The notes: a model not told the origin generated them from the sequence alone. A stretch of 38,792 bases of DNA from Reclinomonas americana ATCC 50394 (GCA_048213135.1 PS015198.1:24102-62893); one strand, 5' to 3'. Shown: positions 9,996 through 21,776, counted from the stretch's first letter. Translations and numbers: made by a program.

Positions 9996-10544
9996 TCAAT
10001 CCGCCCGACCCACCTGCACCATGCAATGCGCCGGCCACGTCAAGTACCGATACAGGAACGACGGAATCGCAAAGCTGAAGGCGATAGTGAGAAAACACCC
10101 TCATTTGCGCCCGATGTGCATGTGGTTTTTGAAGCGCTCTCACTTTCCCTTTCCCTTTCCGCCCCCTTCTCCCTTCCACCACCCGCCTCACCTATACCGC
10201 GGCACACCCAACCGCTTGGCAGCTGCATTGCACTCCTCCAACCGCCCACCCTTGCTCCACCCAAACTGCCGCAAATACTCCACCGGCTCCGACGTGCCAA
10301 ACAAAATCGGATGATTGCGATCGCGCATAGCCTTCAAGTACACGCTGTTGAACGAGTGCTCGATCATCGGCTGCGCGCAACGGGGAGGGTGAGGACAGAG
10401 GGGGGAGGCTGAGAGGGGGGGAGGGATAAAAAAGCGCACCGTGTTGACAAAGTCGCACACCAGCTGACTGCCGCGCGGGGACATGGCGGCCGTCGTCGCC
10501 AGCGTGTCCTTCACCAGTGCCTCGGGGAGGTACATGAAGACGCC
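9996..10544 (-). CDS. LCM-family methyltransferase, C-terminal half
   Basis: SAM-dependent methyltransferase of the leucine carboxyl methyltransferase superfamily, C-terminal part. Exon 10544-10440 reads GVFMYLPEALVKDTLAT and SPRGSQLVCDFVN, matching the family block EG..MYL....V...L......PGS. Exon 10370-10192 reads FGTSEPVEYLRQFGW, LEECNAAAKRLGVPRY. Exon 10074-9996 reads FAIPSFLYRYLTWP and ends VGRAD with TGA at 9996-9998. Introns are phase 0 and phase 2 and fit exactly. The first exon begins after a CGCAG acceptor in phase 0, so sequence upstream is required. The matching N-terminal half is at 15098-15967 on the same strand. The roughly 70-80 residues usually found between the SAM motif and this block are not found and may lie in the gap at 13741-13953. 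Confidence 0.7.
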
Positions 10545-10559
10545 CTGCGAAATAGGGGG

Positions 10560-10700
10560 GAAGGGGGAAGGGGAAGGGAGAAGGGCGTTAAGGGAGAAGG
10601 GGAAGGGGAAGGGAGAAGGGGAAGGGGAATGGGAAGGGGAATGGGCAGGGGAAGGGGCAGGGGAAGGGAATGGAAGGGAGAGAGAAAGATAGAGAGCGAG
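10560..10700. repeat. GGGGAA-type purine tract
   Basis: Array of GGGGAAGG and GGGAATGG units on the + strand, (CCCTTCC)n on the transcribed strand. It lies in the intron just upstream of the GVFMYLPE exon, where it forms the polypyrimidine stretch before the acceptor. Similar GGGGAAG tracts sit next to many acceptors in this window. Confidence 0.7.
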
Positions 10701-10921
10701 CGAGAGAGGGAAAGTGATAAAGAACGAAAAAAATCGAATAGAGAGAGAGAGAACAGATAAGCAACATGGTGCAAAAAGAACTTGAGGAGCACGATGGTGA
10801 TGTACTGACAGATGTGCAAAGCACGTTCAACAGAAGGCAACACCGAATAAAGACAAGAAAAAGGGAGAGAAACAGAAGACAGCAGCCCTTCTCCCACTCC
10901 CTTCCCCTACATGGACGCAAC

Positions 10922-12346
10922 TTGCCACACAGATAGTACACGCCCGGCGACGCCAGCATGCACGAGCCAGTGGCCGTCGCACCCAACGCGCCCTGCGCAA
11001 ACGAGGCACCAGTGGCCACCGAGAACACCGCTTGCTGACCAGACGGGTCGCTGGACTGCAGAGAAGCGCTCGAATTCACAGCCGGTGATCCGCTGCAATC
11101 GGCGGCCGCGTACAGGCCAAACGAGCCACCAGCGCCCAGCTGACGATTGGCAAAGTGCTGGCCGGCCACTGTCAGGCGATAGTCGGCGAGACCGTTCACC
11201 AGCTGCGGTGAGCGGCTCACGGCGCTGATGGAGTCTGTTGGGGCGAGGAGGGAGAAAGGAGAGAAAGAAGGAGAGAATGAGCGCAAGGCCAACATAATGG
11301 AAAGGGTGGGCTGAGCACACAAGGTAGCGTATGCGGAAAAATCATCAGCATGGATGGAGACGCAACAGACAAACACAGTGGCCACAAACTCGTTGCGAGC
11401 GGCCGTGCCAGCACCGTCCACGTCGATGCACAGGTACCGCTCACCGCCATTGGCGTCAGCCGACGCATTAAAGGTGAGCGAGGCAGCAGCGTTGGAGTTG
11501 ACGACAGTGGTCGGCGACACGCTGGTGCACGAGCGATCGAGGAAGAGAGTGGCAGTGGAGGCAGTCGACCAGGCAATGGCCGAGCCACTCACATTGATGT
11601 CGACGATCTGGCCAGCGGTGCCGGCCTTGATGGCGATGTTGGAGGGCGAGATGACTTGCGAAGAGAAAACAAAATTGGGCGCGAAAAATCTTTAGTGACA
11701 TGTGCGTTCACCCAACGGTCAATGGTTTCGCGCCCATGGGGCTCGGAAATAGGTAGATGAGGATGCGATAGGGAGGGAGGGAGGGAGGGAGGGAAGAGGG
11801 GAAGAAAGAAAGAGGTGCAAAGAGAGGGGAGAGAGAGAGAGAGCGAGAGAGAAAGGGGAGAAAGGGACAAAGTGGGGGCAGCTGCAGATGAACATGCAGA
11901 CTCACGAACACAAGGAGAATGCGAGTGTGAGAGTGAGAGAACAAGATACTGCAGCACTCGCTGTCATCGTGCGCAGCAAAGTGAGAGTGCCAGCATAAAG
12001 ATCTAGATAAGAACATCGAGTCAAACACTGCACGTGGAGCAGGCTACGCACGCACAAGATGTGCCTCTCTCAAGTACACACACACGCACATATGTGAGAC
12101 TGTTGACAATGAATTGCAAACGAGGAAAACAAGTGCAAAGAGAAAAAGCGCGCGTAAAACCGTTTGGTTGCGAACAAACTTCCTGAATCGGCAGTGTGTG
12201 GCCTGTGCGTGAGAGAGAGAGAGAGAGAGTGTGTGTGTGTGTGTGCACTCACTTACAGCTGCAGCTGTGCTGCACAGCACAGTGAGCGACAGCAGTGCGA
12301 TGAGGCACAGCGCAGTGGTGGAGCGGACAAGAGCGGGAGCTGACAT
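10922..12346 (-). CDS. Secreted or surface protein with Ig-like/beta domains, partial model
   Basis: Exon 1 (12346-12257) starts at ATG and encodes a clear signal peptide (MSAPALVRSTTALCLIALLS to STAAA), ending at a GTAAGT donor. Exon 2 (11654-11367) reads ISPSNIAIKAGTAGQIVDIN, FLDRSCTSVSPTT and GGERYLCIDVDGAG. Exon 3 (11234-10922) reads LVNGLADYRLTVAGQHF, SFGLYAAADCSGSP and ASPGVYYLCGK. Exons 2 and 3 join in phase across a GTTGCG donor. The exon 1 to exon 2 phase does not fit with the GTAAGT donor; use of GTGCAC 10 bases later (12247) would fit, or a small exon is missing. The repeated C...YLC pattern and beta-strand-like sequence suggest two tandem extracellular beta domains. Exon 3 ends at another GTTGCG site, so more follows; a stretch near 10790 could give a membrane anchor, but weakly. 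No known family assigned. Confidence 0.55.
11775..12256. repeat. Intron 1 low-complexity DNA of the secreted-protein gene
   Basis: GGGA repeats at 11770-11800, GAGA tracts at 11815-11870 and a (GA)n-(GT)n microsatellite at 12210-12244. No exon seen. Confidence 0.6.
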
Positions 12347-12599
12347 GTTGTTGCCCTCCTGTGCGCACGCGCGAGAGTGGTGAGAGAGAGGCACAGGCAC
12401 GATGGTGGTGTGCGTGTGTGTGTGTGATGGAGAAAAGAGAGAGAGACACACAAGCTTGAGAGAGACGAACACAAAGCACAGCAAGAGATACCAACATGCA
12501 GTCAATGGAAAAGGAAAGCAGGGTGCGACGAAGAAGAGAGTGGAGGCACAGTGGAGGCTGTCAAGAGGGAGGCAAGAGACAAGCGGCAAGGTGAGTGCT

Positions 12600-13586
12600 C
12601 ACCGAGAGAGACAGAAAAAATTAAGGCTGTGTGCGCCGATCGATCGGTCTGATATCTGCGAAAGTGTATCGAAGCGCAGTCTCCGCACCGGGAATTACAG
12701 ACGACAGCAATGCATCATACACCATCTGAGACATCACAAACATGCAGCCAAACTGCAAGATTTCGGGGTTCGTTTCTCTTTGTCACTCAATATTTCTCGC
12801 TTGCACCGTCCACCATCTTCACTCTAACGCGCAAACTCATCCCTTCTGACCTTCCACGCCCTGTGTATGTATCAAACGAAGATGCAATCCTCACTCCCTC
12901 TTCTCACCCCCATTCGGCATGCATCGCACGATCTCGCAGTGCTCTCTTTCTCGCTCCCTCGGTCTCCATCCGTGGACCTTTCTTCAGGAAGTGAATGGTA
13001 CAAACTCACCATCCTCTCTTATCTCTGCTCCCACTCTCGACACATAAATATCACTCACCCATTTTACACCGCCCCTGCTCTTCGACACGCATTGCACGAA
13101 CTCCCCGATTGCTCTTTTCCCCCACTATTTTCCTCCATGCCCGCACCCTGACTCACTCCCTTGTTAGCAAAGCAGTGGGTTCATCTGCTCACACGAAGTT
13201 GCAATCCTCTCATTGCCTTTCTTCCTTTCCACCATTGCCCCCGTCATTCTGCTTTCGAATGCGTTGCAGGAACTCATTAGAGCCCTGCCTTCCCTTCTTC
13301 ACCTTCCTCATCCTCTCGACATCTGCGCATGCACTGTCCCTCCTCAGAATGAATGGTACACACCACCATCCTCCCATTCTCGACGCATGAATAACCCCCA
13401 TCTCATCACAAACTAAGTGCATAAACTCACCATGCTATCTCGCTCGCTCGCTTATTCGCCACTTTTCCTCAGCGACACAAACTCACCACTTCCTCATTCC
13501 CATATCTCCCTACTTCCCCTCCACCCAAAATACACACCACTCATCGCTTTACACCACTCCCGCTCTCCCACATACCATCGCACAAG

Positions 13587-13644
<58 letters not shown>

Positions 13645-13740
13645 CACACACACACTACTACTACTACTACGTACCGTCGTCGTCACTACGTCGACGTACG
13701 CGGCGGCCGGTACCGGACCGACCGTACCGACCGACCGACC
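12600..13740. repeat. Degenerate 310-360 bp tandem repeat, then CT and CGAC microsatellites
   Basis: Two to three diverged units share landmarks in the same order: GCAATCCTC (about 12886 and 13201), a GCATTGCA-like core, GAATGGTACA (about 12993 and 13350) and a CTCGACRCAT stretch. After this come a (CT)n run at 13588-13641, ACT/CGTCGT-rich DNA, and CCGACCGACC against the gap at 13741. I see no coding exon. Confidence 0.5.
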
Positions 13741-13953
13741 NNNNNNNNNNNNNNNNNNNNNNNNNNNNNNNNNNNNNNNNNNNNNNNNNNNNNNNNNNNN
13801 NNNNNNNNNNNNNNNNNNNNNNNNNNNNNNNNNNNNNNNNNNNNNNNNNNNNNNNNNNNNNNNNNNNNNNNNNNNNNNNNNNNNNNNNNNNNNNNNNNNN
13901 NNNNNNNNNNNNNNNNNNNNNNNNNNNNNNNNNNNNNNNNNNNNNNNNNNNNN
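13741..13953. other. Assembly gap (N run)
   Basis: 213 Ns between a CGAC-rich edge and a GGGGGAGGAAA-type purine array. It lies between the two halves of the methyltransferase gene and could hide its missing central exon. Confidence 0.95.
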
Positions 13954-15080
13954 GGGACGAAAAGGGGGGAGGAAAAGGGGGACGAAAGGGGGAGGAAAGG
14001 GGGACGAAAGGGGGAGGAAAGGGGGAAGGGGGGAGGCGAAGGGAGAGGTTGAGAGGGGGGAGGAATGGGGAGGGAAAGGGAGGGAGGGAGAAGGGAAGGG
14101 GAAGAAGAGAGCGGAGGAAGAAAAATGCTCTCTCGTTCTCCCTCCGCCCATCTCTTCCCCTTTCCTCCCCATTCCCACCTCTTTCCCTCGCCTATTCCCC
14201 TCCCCCTTCCACCCTCCCCACCCCTCTCCTCTCGAATGAGAGTGGACGCAGCAAATCCTTTCTCTTTCTCTCTTCTTCCTGCGCCTCTCGTGTTGAAGTA
14301 AGGGAGCGCATTCTTCTTCTTTTGCTTCCTTTCCTTCATCTTCGAGAGAATGACGTGTGAGAGTGCAATTCACACTCTCTCCTTTGTTTCCTCTCGTTTT
14401 CTTCGTCCATATATTCTTTTCCTCTCTCGAATGCCTGGTAGACAAAAGTGCCAGTTCTTCCTCTGCCTCTTCTTCTCCTTCATTTCCTCTTGGCAAGACG
14501 ACAGAAAGTGTGCTTCTTTCTCTCTCTCTCCTCTGAGTGCGCTTGTCTTGTCTCCTCTTTTTACTCTTACTCCCTCTCGAACAACAAAAGAGGGAAGACG
14601 TTAAAGGTTCTTTTTCTTCTTCCTCGGCTCATTCTTCCCTTGTGAGAAAGACATCACAGAGTGCAGTTCTCTCTTTTCTCTTTCCCCTCTCGTCAGAGAA
14701 GAGCACATATCCTTTCGGTCTTTTCTCTTCCTCTCTCTATCTCGAGGCAATCAGGAAAAGAGGTGCATTGTTCTTCGTATTTCTCTCTGCGCAGCAGACA
14801 AGATCGTGCGTTTCCTAAGTCTTCCTTCTCTCTTCTTCCGCTCTTCTCGACTGAGAGAGTGCAAATTGCACATCATCCTCTTCTCCTCTACCTGCATGCC
14901 TTCTTCCTCTTCTTTGTCCTTCATTCTTCTCCAGAAAAAGGCGACAGATCCTTCTTTCTCTCTCACCAGAAACCCTGCATGTCTGATCTCCTCTTCTCTC
15001 TTCCCCTCTCGAGCGACAATATGCATAGTTCATCGTCTTCCTCCTCTCGTCCTCTTGCCCTTCCACCTCCCCCTCCCTTC
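13954..15080. repeat. Purine array followed by imperfect CT-rich minisatellite
   Basis: 13954-14110 is a GGGGGACGAAAG/GGGGGAGGAAA array. From about 14110 to 15080 the + strand is pyrimidine-rich. It contains about ten poorly aligned units of 70-110 bases built around CTCGA...GAGAGTGCA...TTCTTCTTCCTC (for example near 14240, 14355, 14500, 14650, 14765 and 14855). Long open frames here are composition artefacts. Probably an intron of the methyltransferase gene. Confidence 0.6.
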
Positions 15081-15097
15081 TTCCTTCTCCTTCTCAC

Positions 15098-15967
15098 CTT
15101 GGTATCCATTCCACACCCCAGAACGCACACATCCACGGCCTTGGCGCCGGAACTCTCCTGCATTGACACCCAACCCATGTAAGCACCCTCCTTCCTCCCT
15201 TCCCCCTTACTCCCCACCCCCTCACCAACGCCCTGTGCACCGCCTCCAAACACCAATCGTCCATGACGCGATGGCGCAACGGCAGCCCGCGCGCAAACGC
15301 ATCGCCCACCGTGCGCACTTTCTCCGCCGACGGCCGGAACCCGGCAACACCGCGGCGCTGCAGCTCCGTCACCCACAGCTCTTGGAAGAAGAGGGTCTTG
15401 TCGCGGCCGTCTGCGAGGGAGGGAGGGGGGAGGAGTGAGATACAAGCGACAACAGAGATGGGTGTTGGTTGTGTGACTTGCCTTTGTTGACAAACACCGC
15501 GGAGAGCGGGTCGTTCAGCACGCGGTCGTTGGCAGGGCGAGCGGCTTCCACTGCGCAAGAGAGGCGTGGAGGGGGAGAGGGGGGGAGAGAGGCAGAGACA
15601 GGCAAGGAGAGAAGCAGGTGCGGAAAGAGGCGGGTGCGGAAAGGTACAAATAGAGAGAGAGAGAGAATGAGAGAGAGAGAGAGAGAGCGCGCGCGCGAGA
15701 GAGAGAGATATACAACGAGAATCCCAGAATCTTTGAATCAGCGAACCGTTTCATGTGCATGACAAAACTTCAATGCGCTCGGCCCGACTTACATNNNNNN
15801 NNNNNNNNNNNNNNACCAGTGGTGGCGACGGGAAGCAGCGGAATCGAGGGCGGCGGTGTGTCATTGGCATTGACTGACACTAGCAGCTGCGAGAGAGAAC
15901 GCGAATGTTGCTGCTGCTGGCGCGGAGCAGCAAGCAGAGTGCGAGTGGTGCGCGAGAGGAGAAGCAT
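15098..15967 (-). CDS. LCM-family methyltransferase, N-terminal half
   Basis: N-terminal part of a leucine carboxyl methyltransferase superfamily enzyme. Exon 1 (15967-15793, with a 20-base gap at 15795-15814) starts at ATG with a basic, acid-free leader (MLLLSRTTRTLLAAP) that could target mitochondria, then PSIPLLPVATTG. Exon 2 (15550-15482) reads LEAARPANDRVLNDPLSA, the family R..(D)...DP.A block. Exon 3 (15410-15226) reads LFFQELWVTELQRRG and LPLRHRVMDDWCLEAV. Exon 4 (15157-15098) reads AVDVCVLGCGMDTK, the SAM-binding motif (usually LGAGLDTR). All phases fit; exon 2 ends at a GC donor (AAAG|GCAAGT). With the gap kept at 20 bases the frame also carries across it. No central exon follows before 10544. 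Confidence 0.75.
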
Positions 15968-16084
15968 TGGTGGCGTCTCTCTCCCTTCGTGTGTGTTGGA
16001 TAGACGGAGGCGGACACGCGCGTTTTCGATATCCGTTTCGGGAATTATGGATTGCAGCGTAATAACAGCAGCGTGGCAACCCTC

Positions 16085-16370
16085 AGCCCTCAACCCTCGA
16101 TCATCAACCCTCACTATTCGACCCTCAAACCTCAACCCTCAACCCTTCACACTCAAACCTTAACCCTCAACCCTTCACCCTCAACCCTCAACCCTCGTCC
16201 CTCAACCCTCCACCCTTAACCCTCAACCCTCGACCATCAACCATCAACCCTCCAGCAGCAACCCTCGTCCCTCAACCCTTCCTCCACTACCCTCCACCCT
16301 TCCCCCACTACCCCATTACCCTCCACCCTCCACCCTCAACCCTCAACCCTTTCCGCATTACCCCCTTCCC
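16085..16370. repeat. Interstitial telomere-like CCCTCAA array
   Basis: About 35 degenerate copies of AACCCTC/CAACCCT (TTGAGGG on the other strand), with variants ACCCTTC and ACCCTCC. It resembles TTAGGG-type telomeric DNA but the unit is TTGAGGG. It lies between the end of the Vps41 gene and the start of the methyltransferase gene. Confidence 0.8.
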
Positions 16371-16400
16371 CTCTCACGGAATGCAACACAAACCACTTCA

Positions 16401-17630
16401 CTACGGCGATAATGGCGATGGCGACGGCGATGCCGCAGTACGCGGCGACACCATAAACTGCGACGGTGGCTGGCTGCTCAACGTGGATGGAGCGCGCCCT
16501 CGTCGTTGATGTTTCGAGCTGTCAATCTCCCGGCAGTATGCCTCCAGGCCGAGTTGAGCGCACCGCTCGCGAACTGCGCGTGAGGGGAGGGATAGGTGAG
16601 AAGGAGAGAAGGAAGTGCATGGACAAGTAAACATGCTGACCTGGTTGAGCATCAAAGTACACACTGGTGCGCAGCACCGACTCGAAGACCTCAATCAGTT
16701 GCTTTTCGACGGCCAGTGGGAATACTGCGTATGCGTGGAAATATGAGAGGCAGATGAGAAGTGGCGGGAAGTGATCGAGGGCAGGAAAGGGAAGAAAATG
16801 ACGCTCACACTAACACGCACACGCATACTCAGAAAAAAGAGAGAGGTGGACAGCAAGGTACGAGGTGATATGATAGCGAAATTGAATGAGGAAGAACGTC
16901 TTTCCCTCCTCCTCTGCATTTTTTCGTTGCAGAGAAAGCGCACAAGAGGTAAAGTCGAACAAAGGATCTCACTCTCGAACTCAATCACGCTCACTCACTG
17001 ACTGACTCACCCTCTTCTCACTCTCCTCAACCTAAATCGTACCCCATGCCACCTGCTTCCTCAAGCACTCAAGTACTCTCTCACTTCCTCACTCACTCTC
17101 CCTTCAATTCTCTGGCGCACACATTCCATCATTCCCTCCACTTTCATGTCTCACCACCACTGGACTCGCTGACTCCTCCACCCTCCACTTTTCAACCTCC
17201 ACTCTCAGCACACACAAACTCACTGCACCACCTTCCTTCCTCACACTCAGACACACACATCTTTGGCTCGCTTTCTAGCACTCCAACTCCATTGGCTTCC
17301 CACTCACACTCCAATACCCCCCCCCACACACACACACACACATACACNNNNNNNNNNNNNNNNNNNNAGAGAGAGAGATAGAGAGAGAGAACGCACAGCT
17401 GTGGCTACATGAAAGGCACAGAGAGAACAATGGCAACACATAATGCAACAGACCCACGGAAGAGAGAGAGAGAGAGAGAGATGAAACATTCACGGAGAGA
17501 AGAGAGGACAGCTATCCAGTGTATTCCATGGGTGTATAAACTGTGTGTGATGTGTACTTTCATGCACATGATCACGACGAGTAATCGAACCTGACACCTG
17601 CAATCGTTTTGGCCGACACACACACACACA

Positions 17631-17678
<48 letters not shown>

Positions 17679-18627
17679 CACTCACTGCTCCACATTCCTC
17701 ACTCGCCCTCACACTCACACACACATCTTTGGCTCGCGTCTAACTCTATCACTCGCACCCACCTTCCTCACTCACTCACTGCCTATCTCATTACCTTGCT
17801 TGCAGCACCCTGCACGGACTAAATTATACTTACTTACACACTCAATCTCTAACTCCCTCACTCCCCCTTCCCCCTCTCCCCCTTTCCCCTTCCCACGCAC
17901 ATGGCGGCTCCTCCTCCTCCGCCTCAAACGCCGGAGTCGACGGCACCGCCGGCGGCGGCGACGACAACGACGACGGACTGTCGGTCACATCCGTAAACCT
18001 CGACGACGACGACGACGACACCCCCTGCTGCTGCGGCGGCGACTCCACGCCCACCGGCGACGGACTCGCCGTGGATGGCGAGCGATCGCGCATCGCGGGC
18101 GACAGCGACATGGACGACGGCGAGGCCGCGCCAGTCATCATGTCGCTGAATTGCCGCTGCCGCGCGGTGCGCCGGTACGCCGGCGCCACCACCTTTTCCA
18201 GCAGCCACGCAATGAGATCGGCGTGGTAGCGCGACGAGCGCTGCGGGTCGGTGCGGGTGACGCGGGCGAGGAAGAGAAATTTGAGTTCCTCGTCGGGCGC
18301 CAGCAGCTCCACCATGTGATACATGTCGAGGGTGCACTGCGAGAATTCTTGCAGGGCGCGGACTGGATTCAACTCCACGAGCTGCGCGGGAGGGGAGAAG
18401 GGGGAAAGGCAAAGGGTGAGGAATGGGGAAGGGTGAGAAGGGGAAGGGAACGGGATAAATATCAACAAAGGGCAAAGGAAGAGTGAGAGAGAAAAGGGAG
18501 AAGGCAGGCAGGAGAATGGAGGAGGATAGGATTGAAGGCAGAAACGGCAATCGAGGAGACGGACGAGCGCGACAGCGAATTGTCAAATAGTTGAAGAAAG
18601 ACAGCTTCATATTGAGAGAATGATGGC

Positions 18628-18680
<53 letters not shown>

Positions 18681-21600
18681 AACACTCAAATGCAAACAGA
18701 ACGAGAGAACACCGCAGAGGGAATGAGACAGACAATGCACGAGAGACGGGGAACGAAAGAACGAGAGAGAAGAGGAGACACAGACAGAGACAGAGAGATA
18801 CAGAGCGTCAAAGAGAGAGATACAGAGACAGAGTCAGAGACAAAGAGATAGATAGAGAGAAAGATAACGTGGCGAAGACAACAGAGACAGAGTCAGAGAC
18901 AAGCGAGATCGATAGAGAGAAAGAAATCGTGGCGGAGACAGAAATAGAGATAGAGAGCGAGACAGAGACAACGAAAGTGAGACAGAGAAAAGAGCGTAAG
19001 TTACGGAGGAGAGATACAACGGCGAACAAGCTAGGATACTCACACAACGTAAAGAGAGAGAGAGTGTGTGTGTGTTGAGCTTTACAAAACAGAGCGAGTG
19101 ACCGGAGACAGACACTTGTGCAATACCGCACGCAACAGAAGGAAACGAATGAGGAAAGGACGAAATGAGCACACGGATGGTGCAGCAGACAAGAACAGAG
19201 CATGCGAGTGCGAATGCAACAGAGTGAGACCAGAGGAAAACGCACTCTCTCTCTCTTTCTCTCGCGACGAGAAAGGTGTGTGGGCGACGTCGCCGAGAAA
19301 CAACAGCAGCGAGACGGAAAACAAAATCACAGTGAGCATAAAAGAGGACAGTGACGCCACTGAGAAAAAAGACATAATACAGCGCGGGCCGACATGGCAA
19401 AACAAACACAATCAAAAGTAAAGCAAGCAAGAGAATGACAGACACTGAAACACGAGAAGAAGAATACGAACAAAACTCTCACACAAGAGAGAGAGAAGGA
19501 CAATGAATCCAGATCATTAAAGTGGGTCGACAGCAAACTCACGTCCAGCATCTTCTCAATATCTTTCCCTTCTCTCTCCCATCCCTTCACCCCCTTCTCC
19601 CCTCCCTCACCCTGAACACCAAATCCGTCTTGAACCGCTGCTGCAACTGATCATTAGCCCCCTCCGCCTCCTCCGCCTCCGAACCCATACTCGACGACGA
19701 AATGGCCGGCCGCATACCCCCCGGTCCCACCCGCGGAGCCAGATGCATGCTGGGCGCGGCGTTGGCCGCTCGAGCCGCCGCCGTGGGGTCGCCACCGGGG
19801 TCCTCCTTGAGCGCAAATTTGACGGCGTGTTCGCGAAAGTAGTCAAAGGCGCGCTCGTCGCGAAGGTCCAGCAGGACTTCCAGGGCCTCGAGGTACTGCG
19901 ATGGGGAAAAGAGGAGAGGGGAGAAGGGATGAGGGGGAAGGAGAAGGGACGAGGGGAAAAGGGAGAAGTGATGAGGGAAGAGAGCAGTAGGCAGAAGGGA
20001 TGACGGAGTTGCGATCAAACACGGCGACAGACTCCGTCAAGACGCGACCTTGATACCAGTGGAGAGCGGATGGAACAGGGATGCAACAGAAGGACAGCAA
20101 ACAAAATGACAACAGAGACGAGTGGGAGGAGAGAGCGAGTGAATACTGGCATGAGAAGGGCACCAATTGAGGGCAACTGAGAACAGAGTAAAAAGAGGTC
20201 AAAGAAAAACAATTTTGCAAGCTGTCAGTCTCATATTCTCCTTGCGTCTCTCTCTTCCTCTCAACTCATTGTCTCTCACTCGTACCTTCTCATCTCAAAC
20301 CTTCTCTCATTCTCTCGTCCTCACATGTTGCAGTCTTTCTTCCCTATTCTCTCCACTCACTGCTCCTCTTATTCTCTGCCATTTTATCATCTCGCTGACT
20401 CGTTCTCTCATTCCTTGCATCTCGCCTTCATCTCACTCGCATTCTCTCATCTCGACACTCCTCTCATTACTCACACCTCACATTGCAGTCTTTCGCTCTT
20501 CCTTGTTCTCTCCACTCTGAGTCCCTCTTATTTTCCCTCATTTCCTCATCTCGCTGTCTCTCTCTCTCCCATCCTCTTTCATTGTCTCACATCTTCTCTC
20601 ACCGCCTCCTATCTCTCAGTTCTCCTCAACTCGTTGTCTCTCTCGTTCTCTCTCCTCCTCTCATGCCCTCCCATTTCGCAGTCTCTCATCTTGTCTCTCT
20701 GATTCTCAGCTCTCTCCTTCCTCTCTCACCCCCTCATCTCGCTGTCTCTCTAATTCTCCCTTTCCCAATTCTCTCTCCCCCTTCCCCTGTCCCTTCCCCT
20801 CTATCCCCCTTTCCCCAAAATGCACCTTGTGACTGTAATCCAACAACCTATGCAACGCCCGCAGCAAATCCACAATCTGCCGCACTTGCTCCGTCGTCGG
20901 CACCGGCAACCCGAGCTGCGCCAGCGACTCGGCCGACAAGCTCCCCAGATTCTGTGCCGCCGACGGCGTGCGCGGGAGTCGCGGCGCGAGTGGTGTGCGC
21001 GCCGGTCCACCACCGAGAGGTGACGCCACGGCGCGACGAGTGACCGACGGTGTCATGTTGGCCTCGCGCAGCACTTCGTAGATGCCGGAGCGGGCGCTGT
21101 GTGGAGTTGAGTGAGAGAGAGAGAGAGGATAGTAAAAGGAGAGGAGAGAGATGACTGGACGCACGGTGTGGCCACGACAATGCGCGGCGAGAAACTGGAC
21201 ATGTTCAGGCCGCGCGTGACCTCCAGAAGTTCCTCGCGCACACGCTTGGCGAGTTGTCCTGCGACGTCGAGTGACAGATGAGCATCACCACTCTCTGTAC
21301 GAAAAAGGGAGAGACGCAACTGGTGGAGTAATAAATGGGCCAGCGAGTGACGCAGCCGAGAAAGGTGCGGTAGTCCTTCCGCTTCAAAAACGTCTCCAGG
21401 ACGCGAAAGTACACGTCGCCTTTGAGAAGCGAGCGGCTGTTGAAGGGGAGGTATTCTTCCAGCAGGGGGAGTTGGTCGCACTGCGCAAAAGGGGGAAGAA
21501 GAGAGAGAGGAGAGAGATTGAGAAAGTAAGAAGACGAAGGAGAAGAAGAAGAAGAAGAGGAGGAGGAGGAGGAGGAGGAGAAGAAGAGCAAGAACAAAAA

Positions 21601-21743
21601 GAAGACGAAGAAGAAGAATAACAAGAACAAGAACAAGAAGAAGGAGAACAATTACAAGAAGAAGAATAACAAGAACAAGAAGAAGAAGAAGAAGAAGAAG
21701 AACAAGGACAGGCGAACAGGAAGAAGAAGAAGCAGAGGAGCAG

Positions 21744-21776
<33 letters not shown>

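Noticed and set aside
16370-16460. Membrane helix in the second minus frame, possibly anchoring the methyltransferase
   Set aside because: It lacks an ATG and is preceded by a TGA; the methyltransferase has a good ATG of its own at 15967, and the other frame continues Vps41 in phase. Kept only as a doubt about the Vps41 end.
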